Source: Alistipes sp.
GTDB lineage: Bacteria > Bacteroidota > Bacteroidia > Bacteroidales > Rikenellaceae
DNA length: 59,960 nucleotides
Direction: 5' to 3'
Assembly: GCA_017408825.1 (NCBI GenBank)
Contig: JAFQTX010000015.1
Location: 1 to 59,960 of the forward strand
In this document: positions 16,885 to 26,040 of the stretch, piece after piece
Layout: every line of letters begins with the position of its first letter
Position numbering within the stretch: the stretch's first letter is position 1
Program-made: the position numbers and the translations under genes
Notes under the pieces: generated by a model
Seen by the model: only the letters and a program-made list of their open reading frames with translations
What the model was told of the DNA's origin: nothing
The model's database searches: none

Positions 16885-18324
16885 TTACTCTACGTAGTTG
16901 CGCACACCCTCAACAGGACGACTTATCGCCGTGGTCTCAAGCTCCTCAAAGCCAACCTCCGAACGTGTCGCTGAGGTGGAGATGTTGCGCCCTGTGACCT
17001 TTGCCAGAGCTGTCACAAGAGCTATGTCGTGAGATTGATCACCCCAGTCGGCACGTGGTAGCGGGTAGTTTTTATCGCTTAGGCCAAACTCGTTAGCCTC
17101 GTTGGTAAGGTCTACATCGGGGGTAATGCCCTCGCCCCAGCCGCCGTAGCCCTTAGCATCGAAACACATAAAGGTGATGGGAGCATACTCCACGGTAACA
17201 TCTGTATTGGCAATCGTGGTGCGTGTGACATCCATACCGCAGTTCTTACCCTCGGTTGTCGAGCCAACGAGCGTCACGGGGAAGTCTAAGCCACGCAAGC
17301 CCATAATCACCAGCTCCGAGGCCGAGGCACTATAATCCGAGCAGATGACCGTAAGGCGCTCGAGGTTGGCGAGTTGGTCAGATGTATTTACGAGCTTAAA
17401 TTGTTGTGTTGTGTCGTTCTTTGTATTCTTTGGATTACGAGTAATCTGGCAGAGAAGGCCACCCTCATACGACGCTGGCACAAGTGCCGAGCATAGCTTC
17501 ACGGCCGAAGCCACCGAGCCGCCACCATTGCATCGTAGGTCGAGTATCACCTCGCCCACGCCCTCTGCGGCAAACTCACCGAGAACACCCAACAGCTCAT
17601 CGTCGTACTCCGACTCAAAGCCTGTGTATACAAGATAGCCTATCTTTTTGTCGTAGCCCTCAATCTCGATAATATCGTTGTAAACAACAGGAGTCTTGGC
17701 ATAAGCACCCTTGGTAAGCTCAACATCGAAAGTCTCCTTGTCGCCCGTCTGGCGCTTTAGCTTCAGTTTGAGCGCAGAGGCCGTATTGTCTTGAATGGAG
17801 GTGAAGCGTGTAGCGTAGTTTTCGGGCGTGATATACGAGCCACCAATCATAGTGATGATATCACCACGCTTAACACCCGCCTCGGCAGCTGGTGAGTTGG
17901 GATAGACACTCTCAACCAAAAAACCATAGTTCCTAAGATCGTTGTCGATAACCACGATGGTATAGTGCAGCTCGACACCAAAGCCCGACACCGATGCTCG
18001 TGTAGATGACTCATACTCACGAATATAGGAGTAGAAGACACGCTGTCCCTTGCTGTTTACATATCCATCGTCGGTATTACTCTCAAGGCGACTTAGTGTC
18101 TGCGAGAGGTAGTTTTCCCACGCCACACTGCGATTGAACGTATTACACTTTGCGCCCACCTCGTCGAGCCAATAGTACTCGTTCTCAAGACGAAGGTCGA
18201 TATAGTCGATGATGCTCTGGTCGGTAGCTGAGTTTCCTCCACCCGAAGGTCGATCGATACCAGGGTACGAGGGTTGTGTACACGCCACAAGGAGCATTGT
18301 GACAAATAGACTAAATCGTTTCAT
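16885..18324 (-). CDS. S41-family (C-terminal processing type) peptidase, lipoprotein
   Basis: A 479-residue envelope protease. The lipobox is LLVAC with C15. A PDZ domain (about 118-190) includes the GFLVESVYPNSPAAEAGVKR segment. The S41 core has LDLRCNGGG (262-269) and SDYSASASEL (329-338), which holds the catalytic Ser. The catalytic Lys would lie in the following GSTTEGKNCG segment. It differs from classic Ctp proteases in being a lipoprotein with a modest length. It ends 26 bases before pullulanase and starts 9 bases after nth. Confidence 0.88.
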   Translation of the reverse strand: MKRFSLFVTMLLVACTQPSYPGIDRPSGGGNSATDQSIIDYIDLRLENEYYWLDEVGAKCNTFNRSVAWENYLSQTLSRLESNTDDGYVNSKGQRVFYSYIREYESSTRASVSGFGVELHYTIVVIDNDLRNYGFLVESVYPNSPAAEAGVKRGDIITMIGGSYITPENYATRFTSIQDNTASALKLKLKRQTGDKETFDVELTKGAYAKTPVVYNDIIEIEGYDKKIGYLVYTGFESEYDDELLGVLGEFAAEGVGEVILDLRCNGGGSVASAVKLCSALVPASYEGGLLCQITRNPKNTKNDTTQQFKLVNTSDQLANLERLTVICSDYSASASELVIMGLRGLDFPVTLVGSTTEGKNCGMDVTRTTIANTDVTVEYAPITFMCFDAKGYGGWGEGITPDVDLTNEANEFGLSDKNYPLPRADWGDQSHDIALVTALAKVTGRNISTSATRSEVGFEELETTAISRPVEGVRNYVE

Positions 18325-18333
18325 ATTAGGAAG

Positions 18334-18975
18334 TTATTTATTATTCTCGATGAAATATTTGCACACTGCCGTAATGCCGCACTTCTCGCACTTTGGCTTA
18401 CGTGCCAAGCAGGTATATCTACCGTGAAGAATAAGCCAATGATGGGCTATGGGCAGCAGATGACGAGGAAACCCCTTCTCGAGTTGTCGCTCGGTGGCAA
18501 GCGGTGTGCGAGCATTGCGCGAAAGGCCTATGCGTGCCGCAACACGGAATACGTGGGTATCAACAGGCATCACCTCACGCCCCCACAACACAGCGCCCAC
18601 AACATTTGCAGTCTTACGCCCTACACCCTGCAACGACTCGAGGTCGGCTGGGTCGTATGGCACCTCACCACCAAACCTTTCGACAATCTGGCGAGAGAGC
18701 GTAGCCAGATGCTTAGCCTTATTGTTTGGATAGGATATACTCTTAATATAGTCGTAGATCTCTGCCTCCGAGGCCTTGGCCATCGCCGCAGCATCGGGAT
18801 AGGCCTCAAAAAGCGCTGGGGTGGTGAGGTTTACACGCTTATCGGTACACTGTGCCGACAGCACAACAGCCACCAACAGTTCGAAGGGAGTGCGGAAATT
18901 AAGCTCACTCTCGGCCGTAGGCATACTCTTAGAGAAGTACTCTATAACGTAGTCGTATCGTTGCTTGGTTGTCAT
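18334..18975 (-). CDS. nth: Endonuclease III
   Basis: A 213-residue DNA glycosylase/AP lyase for oxidised pyrimidines. The helix-hairpin-helix is LQGVGRKTANVV with K121, the catalytic lysine. D139 is in MPVDTHVFRV. The 4Fe-4S loop C189-x6-C196-x2-C199-x5-C205 is complete. The frame is open to 19005, but MTTKQRYDYV (ATG at 18975) shares its A with the stop of the upstream glycosyltransferase (TAATG) and matches the family N-terminus. That start implies translational coupling. Confidence 0.94.
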   Translation of the reverse strand: MTTKQRYDYVIEYFSKSMPTAESELNFRTPFELLVAVVLSAQCTDKRVNLTTPALFEAYPDAAAMAKASEAEIYDYIKSISYPNNKAKHLATLSRQIVERFGGEVPYDPADLESLQGVGRKTANVVGAVLWGREVMPVDTHVFRVAARIGLSRNARTPLATERQLEKGFPRHLLPIAHHWLILHGRYTCLARKPKCEKCGITAVCKYFIENNK

Positions 18976-19913
18976 TATTTGCGAGTTTTGCGCCACATAC
19001 GCCAAAATATCTTCTTGGCAAAGAGGCCATACGAGGCGATGTTCTTAACGAGTGGGCGGTAGGCTTTGACATCTCGTCGCCAACGAGCTATGTACTCACC
19101 TACCGAGCCATTATATGATAGCACCCAAAGGGCGGTATTATGCTTCGAGTGTTGCAGCTCATCGTGGAGTTTGCCATTATTGTAACGCTCATCATACCAG
19201 AGGCTTATATCGGCCAACGAGTCTACGAAGGCTATCTTTCGGCGGTAGTCCTCATCGTGGCTCACGCTGCGCTTAAGCACTCGATGAACAGCCATAGGGC
19301 AGTCGATAGCCATATATCGGCTACGTGCGGCAAACCACAGCCACATAGGCAGATCGTCGGTAAGCCACTCGGGGTGTTCGTCGGGTCGTATCTCGGCATA
19401 ATACTCTTCGACAAGCTCTCGGCGTGCCACAACAGTGCAGTTCTCGGCGGGGTTGCGACGTAACATTGCCTCGAATGTCGTGGGACAATCCTCAGTCTCG
19501 GGGTATAGGGTCACACCACCCTCCTCATCACGTCGCTCAGAGCGGGTATAGCACATTCCCACATCGGGGTTTTGCTCCAACAACTCGACCTGAAGTTGCA
19601 GTTTCTTACGATGGGTAAAGTAGTCATCGCCATCGAGCAGTGCTATGTACTTGCCCCTTGCAGCAGCAATAGTGCGGCGATAGTTCTTACGCCAGCCCAC
19701 ATTCTCTTCCGCAGTTATCACACGTATGCAGTCGGGGTACATACGCTCATAGTCACGCACAACGGCCATCGTGCGGTCGGTGCTACAATCCTCGCCCACA
19801 ACGATTTCGACGCCAAACGAGGTCTGCTGACGTAGCACACTCTCGATAGCCTCGGCGATGTATCGCTCGTGGTTGTAGGTGGTCATAATGACCGATAGAG
19901 TAACATCGAACAT
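18975..19913 (-). CDS. Family 2 glycosyltransferase
   Basis: A 312-residue GT-A enzyme that transfers a sugar from a nucleotide donor, probably for cell-surface glycan. The N-terminal GT2 pattern is complete: SVIMTTYNHERYI, GEDCSTD, then LLDGDDYF containing the metal-binding DxD. There is no membrane helix. It sits alone between uvrD (7 bases away) and nth (1-base overlap) rather than in a polysaccharide cluster, so its acceptor is not suggested by context. Confidence 0.87.
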   Translation of the reverse strand: MFDVTLSVIMTTYNHERYIAEAIESVLRQQTSFGVEIVVGEDCSTDRTMAVVRDYERMYPDCIRVITAEENVGWRKNYRRTIAAARGKYIALLDGDDYFTHRKKLQLQVELLEQNPDVGMCYTRSERRDEEGGVTLYPETEDCPTTFEAMLRRNPAENCTVVARRELVEEYYAEIRPDEHPEWLTDDLPMWLWFAARSRYMAIDCPMAVHRVLKRSVSHDEDYRRKIAFVDSLADISLWYDERYNNGKLHDELQHSKHNTALWVLSYNGSVGEYIARWRRDVKAYRPLVKNIASYGLFAKKIFWRMWRKTRK

Positions 19914-19920
19914 AGCAGCG

Positions 19921-22335
19921 TTATTTTGTGGTTAGTTTCGCAAACTTGGCAAGCAGTGTTTTTGAGCCATACTCCTCAAAGTTTACCACAAGTTTATGAT
20001 CGGTGGCCAGCGGCTCGATACGCTCGATGCGTCCTACACCAAACTTAGGGTGCTCAACACGGTCGCCCACAGCATAGGCACACTCACTAACTTCGGCCGT
20101 AGCACCCACAGAGCGCACACCCACAGAGCGCATACCAGCACTCACTGGGTTAAGAGGCTTGGGCTGAGCAACAATCTCGGGACGAGGGCGCTGAGGTTGC
20201 TGCTGGGAGCTCCCTCCAAACCTGCGCACGGGCACCTCACCACGACGTGTGTCATAGCGCTGACGTGGAGCATCGCTCATTGAACGTGGCTCATCACCGA
20301 GGCCCGTCATAGCACGCTCCCAGCGGCTACGGCCACTAAGCTCTGCGATATCGAAGTTAGCATCGATATACTCACTGTCGATATCTCGCAGGAAGCGGCT
20401 TGGCTGCGTATTCTCGGTCTTGCCCCACACTCGACGCATCTCGGCAAATGAAAGCATCACAGCACGTTTAGCACGTGTTATGGCCACATACATCAGACGT
20501 CGCTCCTCCTCAAGATCGGTGAGCGACTCAACAGAGCGGCTCGAGGGGAACAGACCCTCCTCCATACCAACGATATATACATAGTCGTACTCAAGGCCCT
20601 TGGCCGAGTGCACGGTCATCAGCGTAACACGGTTGCCGTCGTCCTCCTCATCCTGATCGGTCTGCAACATAATGTTCTGCATCCACTCATCGACCGTAGG
20701 CCCAAACTCGGCATCACGCAGGCCCTCTTCAACATCCTTGGCACACTCCTCCTCATACGTACTCATCATCGTGAGCAGCTGGTCGAGGTAATCTTTCGAC
20801 GTATCGTTCTCGGGTTTCTTCTCAGCCTCGAGCATATGGAGTATGCCACTGCGGGCCAACACCTCCTTACCAAAGTCGCAGACACCCATCTGTGTTCGCT
20901 GCGCCTGAAGCTCCTGAATCATACGCACAAAGTCGCCTACCTTACGCACCACGACCTTCTCAACAGCATCCAACACTGGCGAGGCTATAAGCTCGCTTAC
21001 GGCGTGCCACATCGAGAGACCCTTGCTTCGTGCGATATCCTCGATACGTGCCACGGTGGTATCACCAATACCTCGTGCAGGGTAGTTTATAACGTGCTTG
21101 AACGACTCGTCGTCGTGGGGGTTGATGATAAGGCTGAGGTAGGCCAACATCTTACGCACATCCTTATGCTCTAAGAGCGACATACCCTTATATACACGAT
21201 AGGGGATACCACGACGTGTGAGTGCCGCCTCGAACAGACCGTGCTGCTTGTTGGTACGATACAAGATTGCGAAGTCTCGCCACTGGGCACCATCACGTGC
21301 CCTATCCTTGATATCCATGGCCACCTCTACAGGCTCGTAGCTATCCTCAAGCACACGCACAAGGCGTATCTTCTCGCCACACTCGGCAGCCGAGAAACAC
21401 CTCTTCTCCAAACGGCGTGAGTTATGGGCGATAAGTGAGTTTGCAGCATCGACGATAGTCTGCGTCGAGCGGTAGTTCTGCTCGAGTTTGTAGACCTTAG
21501 TGGTCGGATAGTCACGCTGGAACGAGAGTATATTCTCGATCTTAGCACCTCGGAAGGCATAGATACTCTGCGCATCGTCGCCCACAACACACACGTTAGA
21601 GTGCCTGAGGGCCAGACGACGCACGATGATGTATTGCGCCATGTTGGTATCCTGATACTCATCAACGAGGATATACTTAAACTGATCCTGATAGGCCTCC
21701 AGCACCTCTGGAGCATCACGCAACAGGATATTTGTCTGCAGTAGCAGGTCGTCGAAGTCCATAGCTCCGTTACGCTTGCAACGTATGCAGTACTCGTTAT
21801 ATATCTCTCCAATTTCGGGCATCTTCGCCTCACGATCCTCAGTGCCAAGCACCGCATTGGCAATATAGGCACCAGGGGTTATCAACGAGTTCTTAGCCAT
21901 CGAGATACGAGCTGCCACAGCCTGGGGTTTGTACCGCTCCTCCGAGAGGTTTTTATCCTTGATGACGCTCTTGATAAGGTTCTTTACGTCGTTAGGCTCA
22001 TAGATGGTATAGCTCTGTGGGAAGTTGATACGCTCGGCATTTTCGCGCAAGATGCGTGAAAACACAGAGTGAAATGTTCCCATACGTATAAATCGTGCCT
22101 CGCTACCCACCATACGCTCGATACGCTCACGCATCTCACGTGCCGCCTTATTGGTAAACGTCAGGGCGAGTATCGAGCTGGGCTTCACACCATTAGCTAA
22201 CATATAGGCAATACGCGTAGTAAGCACACGTGTCTTACCCGAGCCAGCACCCGCAATGATGAGCGAGGGACCCTCGTAGTTGATAACAGCATCACGCTGT
22301 GCGGGGTTCAAACCTTGTAATATATCTTCGTGCAT
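19921..22335 (-). CDS. uvrD: UvrD/PcrA-type DNA helicase
   Basis: An 804-residue superfamily 1A 3'-5' helicase for excision and mismatch repair and for clearing stalled forks. Walker A is GAGSGKT (29-35). The motifs LALTFTNKAAREM, VDEYQDTN, GDDAQSIYAFRGA, YRSTQTI, MTVHSAKGLE and YVAITRAK follow in order. The C-terminal region is disordered and then ends in the small RNA-polymerase/DNA-binding-type fold (GDRVEHPKFGVGRI) typical of PcrA. The start is set at 22335 because the TATCTTTG element at 22358-22365 lies inside the longer frame that runs to 22422. It is the first gene of the operon. Confidence 0.94.
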   Translation of the reverse strand: MHEDILQGLNPAQRDAVINYEGPSLIIAGAGSGKTRVLTTRIAYMLANGVKPSSILALTFTNKAAREMRERIERMVGSEARFIRMGTFHSVFSRILRENAERINFPQSYTIYEPNDVKNLIKSVIKDKNLSEERYKPQAVAARISMAKNSLITPGAYIANAVLGTEDREAKMPEIGEIYNEYCIRCKRNGAMDFDDLLLQTNILLRDAPEVLEAYQDQFKYILVDEYQDTNMAQYIIVRRLALRHSNVCVVGDDAQSIYAFRGAKIENILSFQRDYPTTKVYKLEQNYRSTQTIVDAANSLIAHNSRRLEKRCFSAAECGEKIRLVRVLEDSYEPVEVAMDIKDRARDGAQWRDFAILYRTNKQHGLFEAALTRRGIPYRVYKGMSLLEHKDVRKMLAYLSLIINPHDDESFKHVINYPARGIGDTTVARIEDIARSKGLSMWHAVSELIASPVLDAVEKVVVRKVGDFVRMIQELQAQRTQMGVCDFGKEVLARSGILHMLEAEKKPENDTSKDYLDQLLTMMSTYEEECAKDVEEGLRDAEFGPTVDEWMQNIMLQTDQDEEDDGNRVTLMTVHSAKGLEYDYVYIVGMEEGLFPSSRSVESLTDLEEERRLMYVAITRAKRAVMLSFAEMRRVWGKTENTQPSRFLRDIDSEYIDANFDIAELSGRSRWERAMTGLGDEPRSMSDAPRQRYDTRRGEVPVRRFGGSSQQQPQRPRPEIVAQPKPLNPVSAGMRSVGVRSVGATAEVSECAYAVGDRVEHPKFGVGRIERIEPLATDHKLVVNFEEYGSKTLLAKFAKLTTK

Positions 22336-22357
22336 CTCTATATCCGTTTTTCGTCTA

Positions 22358-22388
22358 CAAAGATACAACTTCCTACGCCACCGACCAA
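22358..22388 (-). promoter_or_regulatory. uvrD operon promoter
   Basis: TATCTTTG (22358-22365) on the minus strand, with TTG (22386-22388) 20 bases upstream. It drives the five-gene operon down to pulA. Confidence 0.6.
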
Positions 22389-22501
22389 TTTCCGAAACGA
22401 TATTTTTTCGTATGGCCACCAAAATTGTTTCAACCCCGCCACACCTAATTTTAGGCCAACAATTTTACTTCGTAAGATTTCACTTTTCATAAAATTTTTA
22501 T

Positions 22502-22509
22502 TACCTTTG
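22502..22509 (+). promoter_or_regulatory. metG -7 element
   Basis: TACCTTTG, leaving a leader of about 70 bases before the metG ATG. No clear -33 TTTG at standard spacing. Confidence 0.5.
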
Positions 22510-22582
22510 TTCCATATTATGCGCTCGGGCGTAGCACGTGGTGTGCTTACTGCCGTAGCATCAAACATTTAGAGCAAATAAA

Positions 22583-24625
22583 ATGAGTAAAGAGTATAAG
22601 CGTTATCTTATAACATCGGCACTACCCTATGCCAACGGACCTGTTCATATCGGCCACTTGGCAGGTGTTTATGTGCCTTCAGATATCTATACCCGCTATC
22701 TGCGCCTCAAGGGCTACGACGTTATCTCGGTATGTGGTAGCGATGAGCACGGCGTGCCCATCACAATCAAGGCCCGCAAGGAGGGTATCACCCCTCAGCA
22801 GGTAGTAGACCGCTATCACGAAATTATCGAGAAGTCGTTCCGCCGCCTCGGCATGTCGTTCGACATCTACTCACGCACATCATCACCTACCCATCGTGTC
22901 ACAGCATCGGAGTTCTTCCGCAAGCTATACGACGAGGGCAAGTTCATCGAGCAGACATCTATGCAGTACTACGACGAGGAGGCTAAGACATTCCTCGCCG
23001 ACCGCTATATCGTGGGTACGTGTCCTCGTTGCCAGAACGAGAAGGCATATGGCGACCAGTGCGAGAAGTGTGGTTCGACACTCTCACCCGATGAGCTTAT
23101 CAACCCCAAGAGCGCAGTATCAGGTGCTGTTCCCGTAAAGCGTGAGACAAAGCATTGGTATCTGCCTCTCGACAAGTATGAGGGATTCCTACGTGAGTGG
23201 ATCTTGGAGGGTCACAAGGAGTGGAAATCGAATGTATATGGTCAGTGCAAGAGCTGGCTCGACCTCGGCCTTCAGCCACGTGCCGTAAGCCGTGACCTCG
23301 ACTGGGGTATTCCTGTGCCTGTGGAGGGTGCAGATGGCAAGGTGCTATACGTATGGTTCGACGCACCTATCGGCTATATCTCTGCTACTAAGGACCTTAC
23401 ACCCGACTGGGAGAAATATTGGAAGAGCGAGGATACCAAGATGGTACACTTCATCGGCAAGGATAACATCGTGTTCCACTGCATCGTATTCCCATCAATG
23501 CTTAAGGCTCACGGCGACTACATCCTTCCTGAGAACGTGCCTGCAAACGAGTTCCTTAACCTCGAGGGTGACAAGATATCTACATCGCAGAATTGGGCTG
23601 TATGGCTCCACGAGTATCTCGATGAGTTCCCAGGCAAGGAGGATGTGCTACGCTACGTACTCTGCGCCAACGCCCCAGAGACCAAGGATAACGACTTTAC
23701 GTGGAAGGACTTCCAAGCACGCAACAACTCGGAGCTTGTGGCCGTATTGGGCAACTTCGTAAATCGTGCCTTGGTGCTTACCAAGAAGTATTACAACGGT
23801 GTGATACCTGAGCGTGGCGAGCTTACGGAGTATGACGAGGCCACTATCGAGGAGCTTCAGAAGATTAAGGCATCGTTGGAGCGTAACATCGAGCACTACC
23901 ACTTCCGTGAGGCCCTGAAAGATGCTATGGCATACTCACGCATCGGCAACAAGTATCTCGCCGACACAGAGCCTTGGAAGGTGGTTAAGACAGATCCTGA
24001 GCGTGTCAAGACAATACTCAACATCGCACTCCAGATCACAGCAAATACAGCTATCGCCATCGAGCCATTCATGCCATTCTCGGCTGAGAAGATGCTCAAG
24101 ATGCTCGCCGTAGATAAGTTTGGCTGGGAGCAGCTCGGCTCTATGGAGCTATTGGCTGCAGGCCACACCATTGGCGAGGCACAGCTACTCTTCGAGAAGA
24201 TCGAGGATGACGTGATCCAGGCACAGCTCGACAAGCTCGAGGCATCACGCAAGGCTAAACTTGCTGCTGAGGCCGCACAGAATGTCACAGAGCAGAAGGC
24301 CGAAGTTACGTTCGATGATTTCCAGAAGATGGACATCCGAGTATCTACAATTCTTGAGGCCGAGAAGGTGGCAAAGACCAAGAAGCTCCTGAAGCTCACC
24401 ATCGACACTGGCATCGACAAGCGCACCATCGTGTCGGGTATCGCCGAGTACTATACTCCTGAGCAGCTCGTAGGCCGCCAGGTACTTGTTCTGGCCAACC
24501 TCGCACCACGTGAGATCAAGGGCATCGAGTCACGAGGTATGATCCTTATGGCCGAGGATGCGCTGGGCCGACTGGTACTCGTTCAACCTGAGGATAAGAC
24601 AATGTCGGGCGCAATGATTGGATAA
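22583..24625 (+). CDS. metG: Methionyl-tRNA synthetase
   Basis: A 680-residue class I synthetase. The HIGH motif is H22-I-G-H25. The zinc knuckle CPRCQ.. CEKCG is in the CP domain. The KMSKS counterpart is KISTS (331-335). An extra C-terminal EMAP/Arc1p-type tRNA-binding domain (about 575-680, [11 protein letters not shown]) explains the length. A linker rich in Ala, Lys and Glu joins it to the core. The gene is divergent from uvrD with its own promoter. Confidence 0.96.
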   Translation: MSKEYKRYLITSALPYANGPVHIGHLAGVYVPSDIYTRYLRLKGYDVISVCGSDEHGVPITIKARKEGITPQQVVDRYHEIIEKSFRRLGMSFDIYSRTSSPTHRVTASEFFRKLYDEGKFIEQTSMQYYDEEAKTFLADRYIVGTCPRCQNEKAYGDQCEKCGSTLSPDELINPKSAVSGAVPVKRETKHWYLPLDKYEGFLREWILEGHKEWKSNVYGQCKSWLDLGLQPRAVSRDLDWGIPVPVEGADGKVLYVWFDAPIGYISATKDLTPDWEKYWKSEDTKMVHFIGKDNIVFHCIVFPSMLKAHGDYILPENVPANEFLNLEGDKISTSQNWAVWLHEYLDEFPGKEDVLRYVLCANAPETKDNDFTWKDFQARNNSELVAVLGNFVNRALVLTKKYYNGVIPERGELTEYDEATIEELQKIKASLERNIEHYHFREALKDAMAYSRIGNKYLADTEPWKVVKTDPERVKTILNIALQITANTAIAIEPFMPFSAEKMLKMLAVDKFGWEQLGSMELLAAGHTIGEAQLLFEKIEDDVIQAQLDKLEASRKAKLAAEAAQNVTEQKAEVTFDDFQKMDIRVSTILEAEKVAKTKKLLKLTIDTGIDKRTIVSGIAEYYTPEQLVGRQVLVLANLAPREIKGIESRGMILMAEDALGRLVLVQPEDKTMSGAMIG

Positions 24626-24713
24626 CACAAACAACTGATTATTAATGGGTTAGCCTTATTACGACAACCTAAAAATACAAAAAATAACAACCAACTTAAA
24701 CTTTAGCTTTATT

Positions 24714-25727
24714 ATGGAAAACATTAAATGGGGAGAGCTTGGTTTTGCTTACTACAAGACAGCTTTCAATGTTCGCTACCACTATGCCAACGGCCAGTGG
24801 AGCCAGATGCAGGTGACTGACGATGAGTACATCAAGATGCATATGTCGGCAGCTTGCTTGCACTATGGTTTGGAGATCTTCGAGGGTCTTAAGGCTTTCC
24901 GTGGTGTTGATGGTAAGGTACGTTTGTTCCGTCCAGATGAGAACGCTAAGCGTATGATCAACTCAGCAAACCGCCTTTGCTTGCCAGCTCCTACTGTTGA
25001 GCAGTTCGTTGAGGGCTGTATGGAGTGCGTTCGCCGCAATATGGACTTCGTTCCTCCCTATGAGACTGGTGCATCGCTCTACTTGCGTCCTACCCTTCTC
25101 GGTACTAAGACCTGCCTTGGTGTACGTGCTGTAGATGAGGCCGACCTCATCATCTTCTGCGCTCCAGTAGGTCCATACTTCAAGGGCGGCATGAACGCTA
25201 TCAAGGCTCTTATTATGCGTGACCAGGACCGTGCTGCTCCACGTGGAACAGGTGACGTTAAGGTAGGTGGTAACTACGCTTCATCTATCTGGTCATTGGA
25301 GTCGGCTCACCAGAAGGGCTTCTCTAACGTTCTCTACCTCGATGCTGCTACCCACAGCAAGGTTGAGGAGTTTGGTGCAGCTAACTTCTTCGGTATCAAG
25401 GATGGCAAGTACATCACTCCTAAGTCATCATCAATCCTTCCTTCAATCACCAACAAGAGCCTTCGTCAGATTGCTGCTGACCTCGGCCTTGTAGTTGAGG
25501 AGCGTGATATCCCTGTTGAGGAGCTCGCAACATTCGAAGAGGCAGGTGCTTGCGGTACTGCTGCAGTTATCTCGCCTATCGGCGCATTGTATGACCTTGA
25601 CAACAACGTTACATATGACTTTGGTATGAAGGTTGGCGAGACTTGCAAGAAGATGTACGACCGCCTTCAGGGCATCCAGTATGGTCGCTGCGAGGATACA
25701 CACAACTGGAATATCGTTGTTGAGTAA
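24714..25727 (+). CDS. ilvE: Branched-chain amino-acid aminotransferase
   Basis: A 337-residue fold-type IV PLP enzyme for the last step of Val, Leu and Ile synthesis. The Schiff-base lysine is K183 in DVKVGGNYASS. The EVEEFGAANFF-like motif appears as KVEEFGAANFF, and GTAAVISPIG binds the cofactor phosphate. Codon choice (many gct, ctt and gtt) differs slightly from the flanking genes and suggests strong expression. The coding sequence contains a 16-base parS-like palindrome at 25235-25250 across codons for the RAAPRGTG segment (AAPRGT). Confidence 0.95.
   Translation: MENIKWGELGFAYYKTAFNVRYHYANGQWSQMQVTDDEYIKMHMSAACLHYGLEIFEGLKAFRGVDGKVRLFRPDENAKRMINSANRLCLPAPTVEQFVEGCMECVRRNMDFVPPYETGASLYLRPTLLGTKTCLGVRAVDEADLIIFCAPVGPYFKGGMNAIKALIMRDQDRAAPRGTGDVKVGGNYASSIWSLESAHQKGFSNVLYLDAATHSKVEEFGAANFFGIKDGKYITPKSSSILPSITNKSLRQIAADLGLVVEERDIPVEELATFEEAGACGTAAVISPIGALYDLDNNVTYDFGMKVGETCKKMYDRLQGIQYGRCEDTHNWNIVVE
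25235..25250. promoter_or_regulatory. parS-like ParB site inside ilvE
   Basis: TGCTCCACGTGGAACA matches the known parS form TGTTCCACGTGGAACA at 15 of 16 positions. The same 16-mer recurs exactly at 25995-26010. Here it lies in coding sequence, where a terminator hairpin would make no sense. No parA/parB is in the window. Confidence 0.6.
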
Positions 25728-25760
25728 TTTCTGGCGATAAAGGGTCATCTGTGACCTAAC

Positions 25761-25819
25761 AATCCAATGGGCGAATGGGAAATACGTCAAGTATATCCCA
25801 TCCGCCCTTTCTCTTTATC
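25761..25819 (-). repeat. Dispersed hairpin repeat, copy A
   Basis: The reverse complement of this 59-base stretch matches 40422-40480 with only a few differences. It is itself a hairpin: a TGGGCGAATGGGA-type arm and a TCCCATCCGCCC-type arm around AATACGTCAAGTATA. Copy A lies just after ilvE and may act as its terminator. Confidence 0.65.
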
Positions 25820-25855
25820 GGAGCTATATCTAATCCTTTATGACAAGAAATTGAA

Positions 25856-25970
25856 TTAGGGAGATTAGTGAGCTTTAGGAATTTAGGGAGTTTTTTTTTG
25901 GGGGGGGTAATTGAGATCAGTTATAGACCCGTAGAACTCCTTGTCTATATAACTTCCCTAACCTCTCTAA
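25856..25970. repeat. Long imperfect stem with TTAGGGAG-type arms
   Basis: TTAGGGAGATTAG (25856-25868) pairs with CTAACCTCTCTAA (25958-25970), 11 of 13 positions. A second TTTAGGGAG lies at 25882-25890, followed by T9G8. The arms resemble those of the hairpin at 34893-34970. Confidence 0.5.
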
Positions 25971-25991
25971 CCACACACTCTCCAAAAAAAG

Positions 25992-26013
25992 GAGTGCTCC
26001 ACGTGGAACACTC
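25992..26013 (-). terminator. mnmG terminator overlapping a second parS-like site
   Basis: A 22-base palindrome (20 of 22 symmetric) contains TGCTCCACGTGGAACA at 25995-26010, identical to the site in ilvE. Read on the minus strand it is GAGTGTTCC-ACGT-GGAGCACTC followed by C and seven T, a good intrinsic terminator 28 bases past the mnmG stop. Both readings are possible and are not exclusive. Confidence 0.65.
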
Positions 26014-26040
26014 TAAAATATTAATATAAATAAGTTGGTC

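Larger units (their letters stand above)
25728..26040. other. Repeat-rich gap between convergent ilvE and mnmG
   Basis: 313 bases with no gene. In order: a 59-base dispersed hairpin repeat, an imperfect long stem with TTAGGGAG-type arms, a T9G8 homopolymer tract (25891-25907), and the parS-like/terminator palindrome. The stretch next to the mnmG stop is AT-rich. Confidence 0.7.

Noticed and set aside
22336-22422. 29-residue N-terminal extension of UvrD
   Set aside because: The promoter box TATCTTTG lies inside it and the family N-terminus starts at MHEDILQGLNPAQ.
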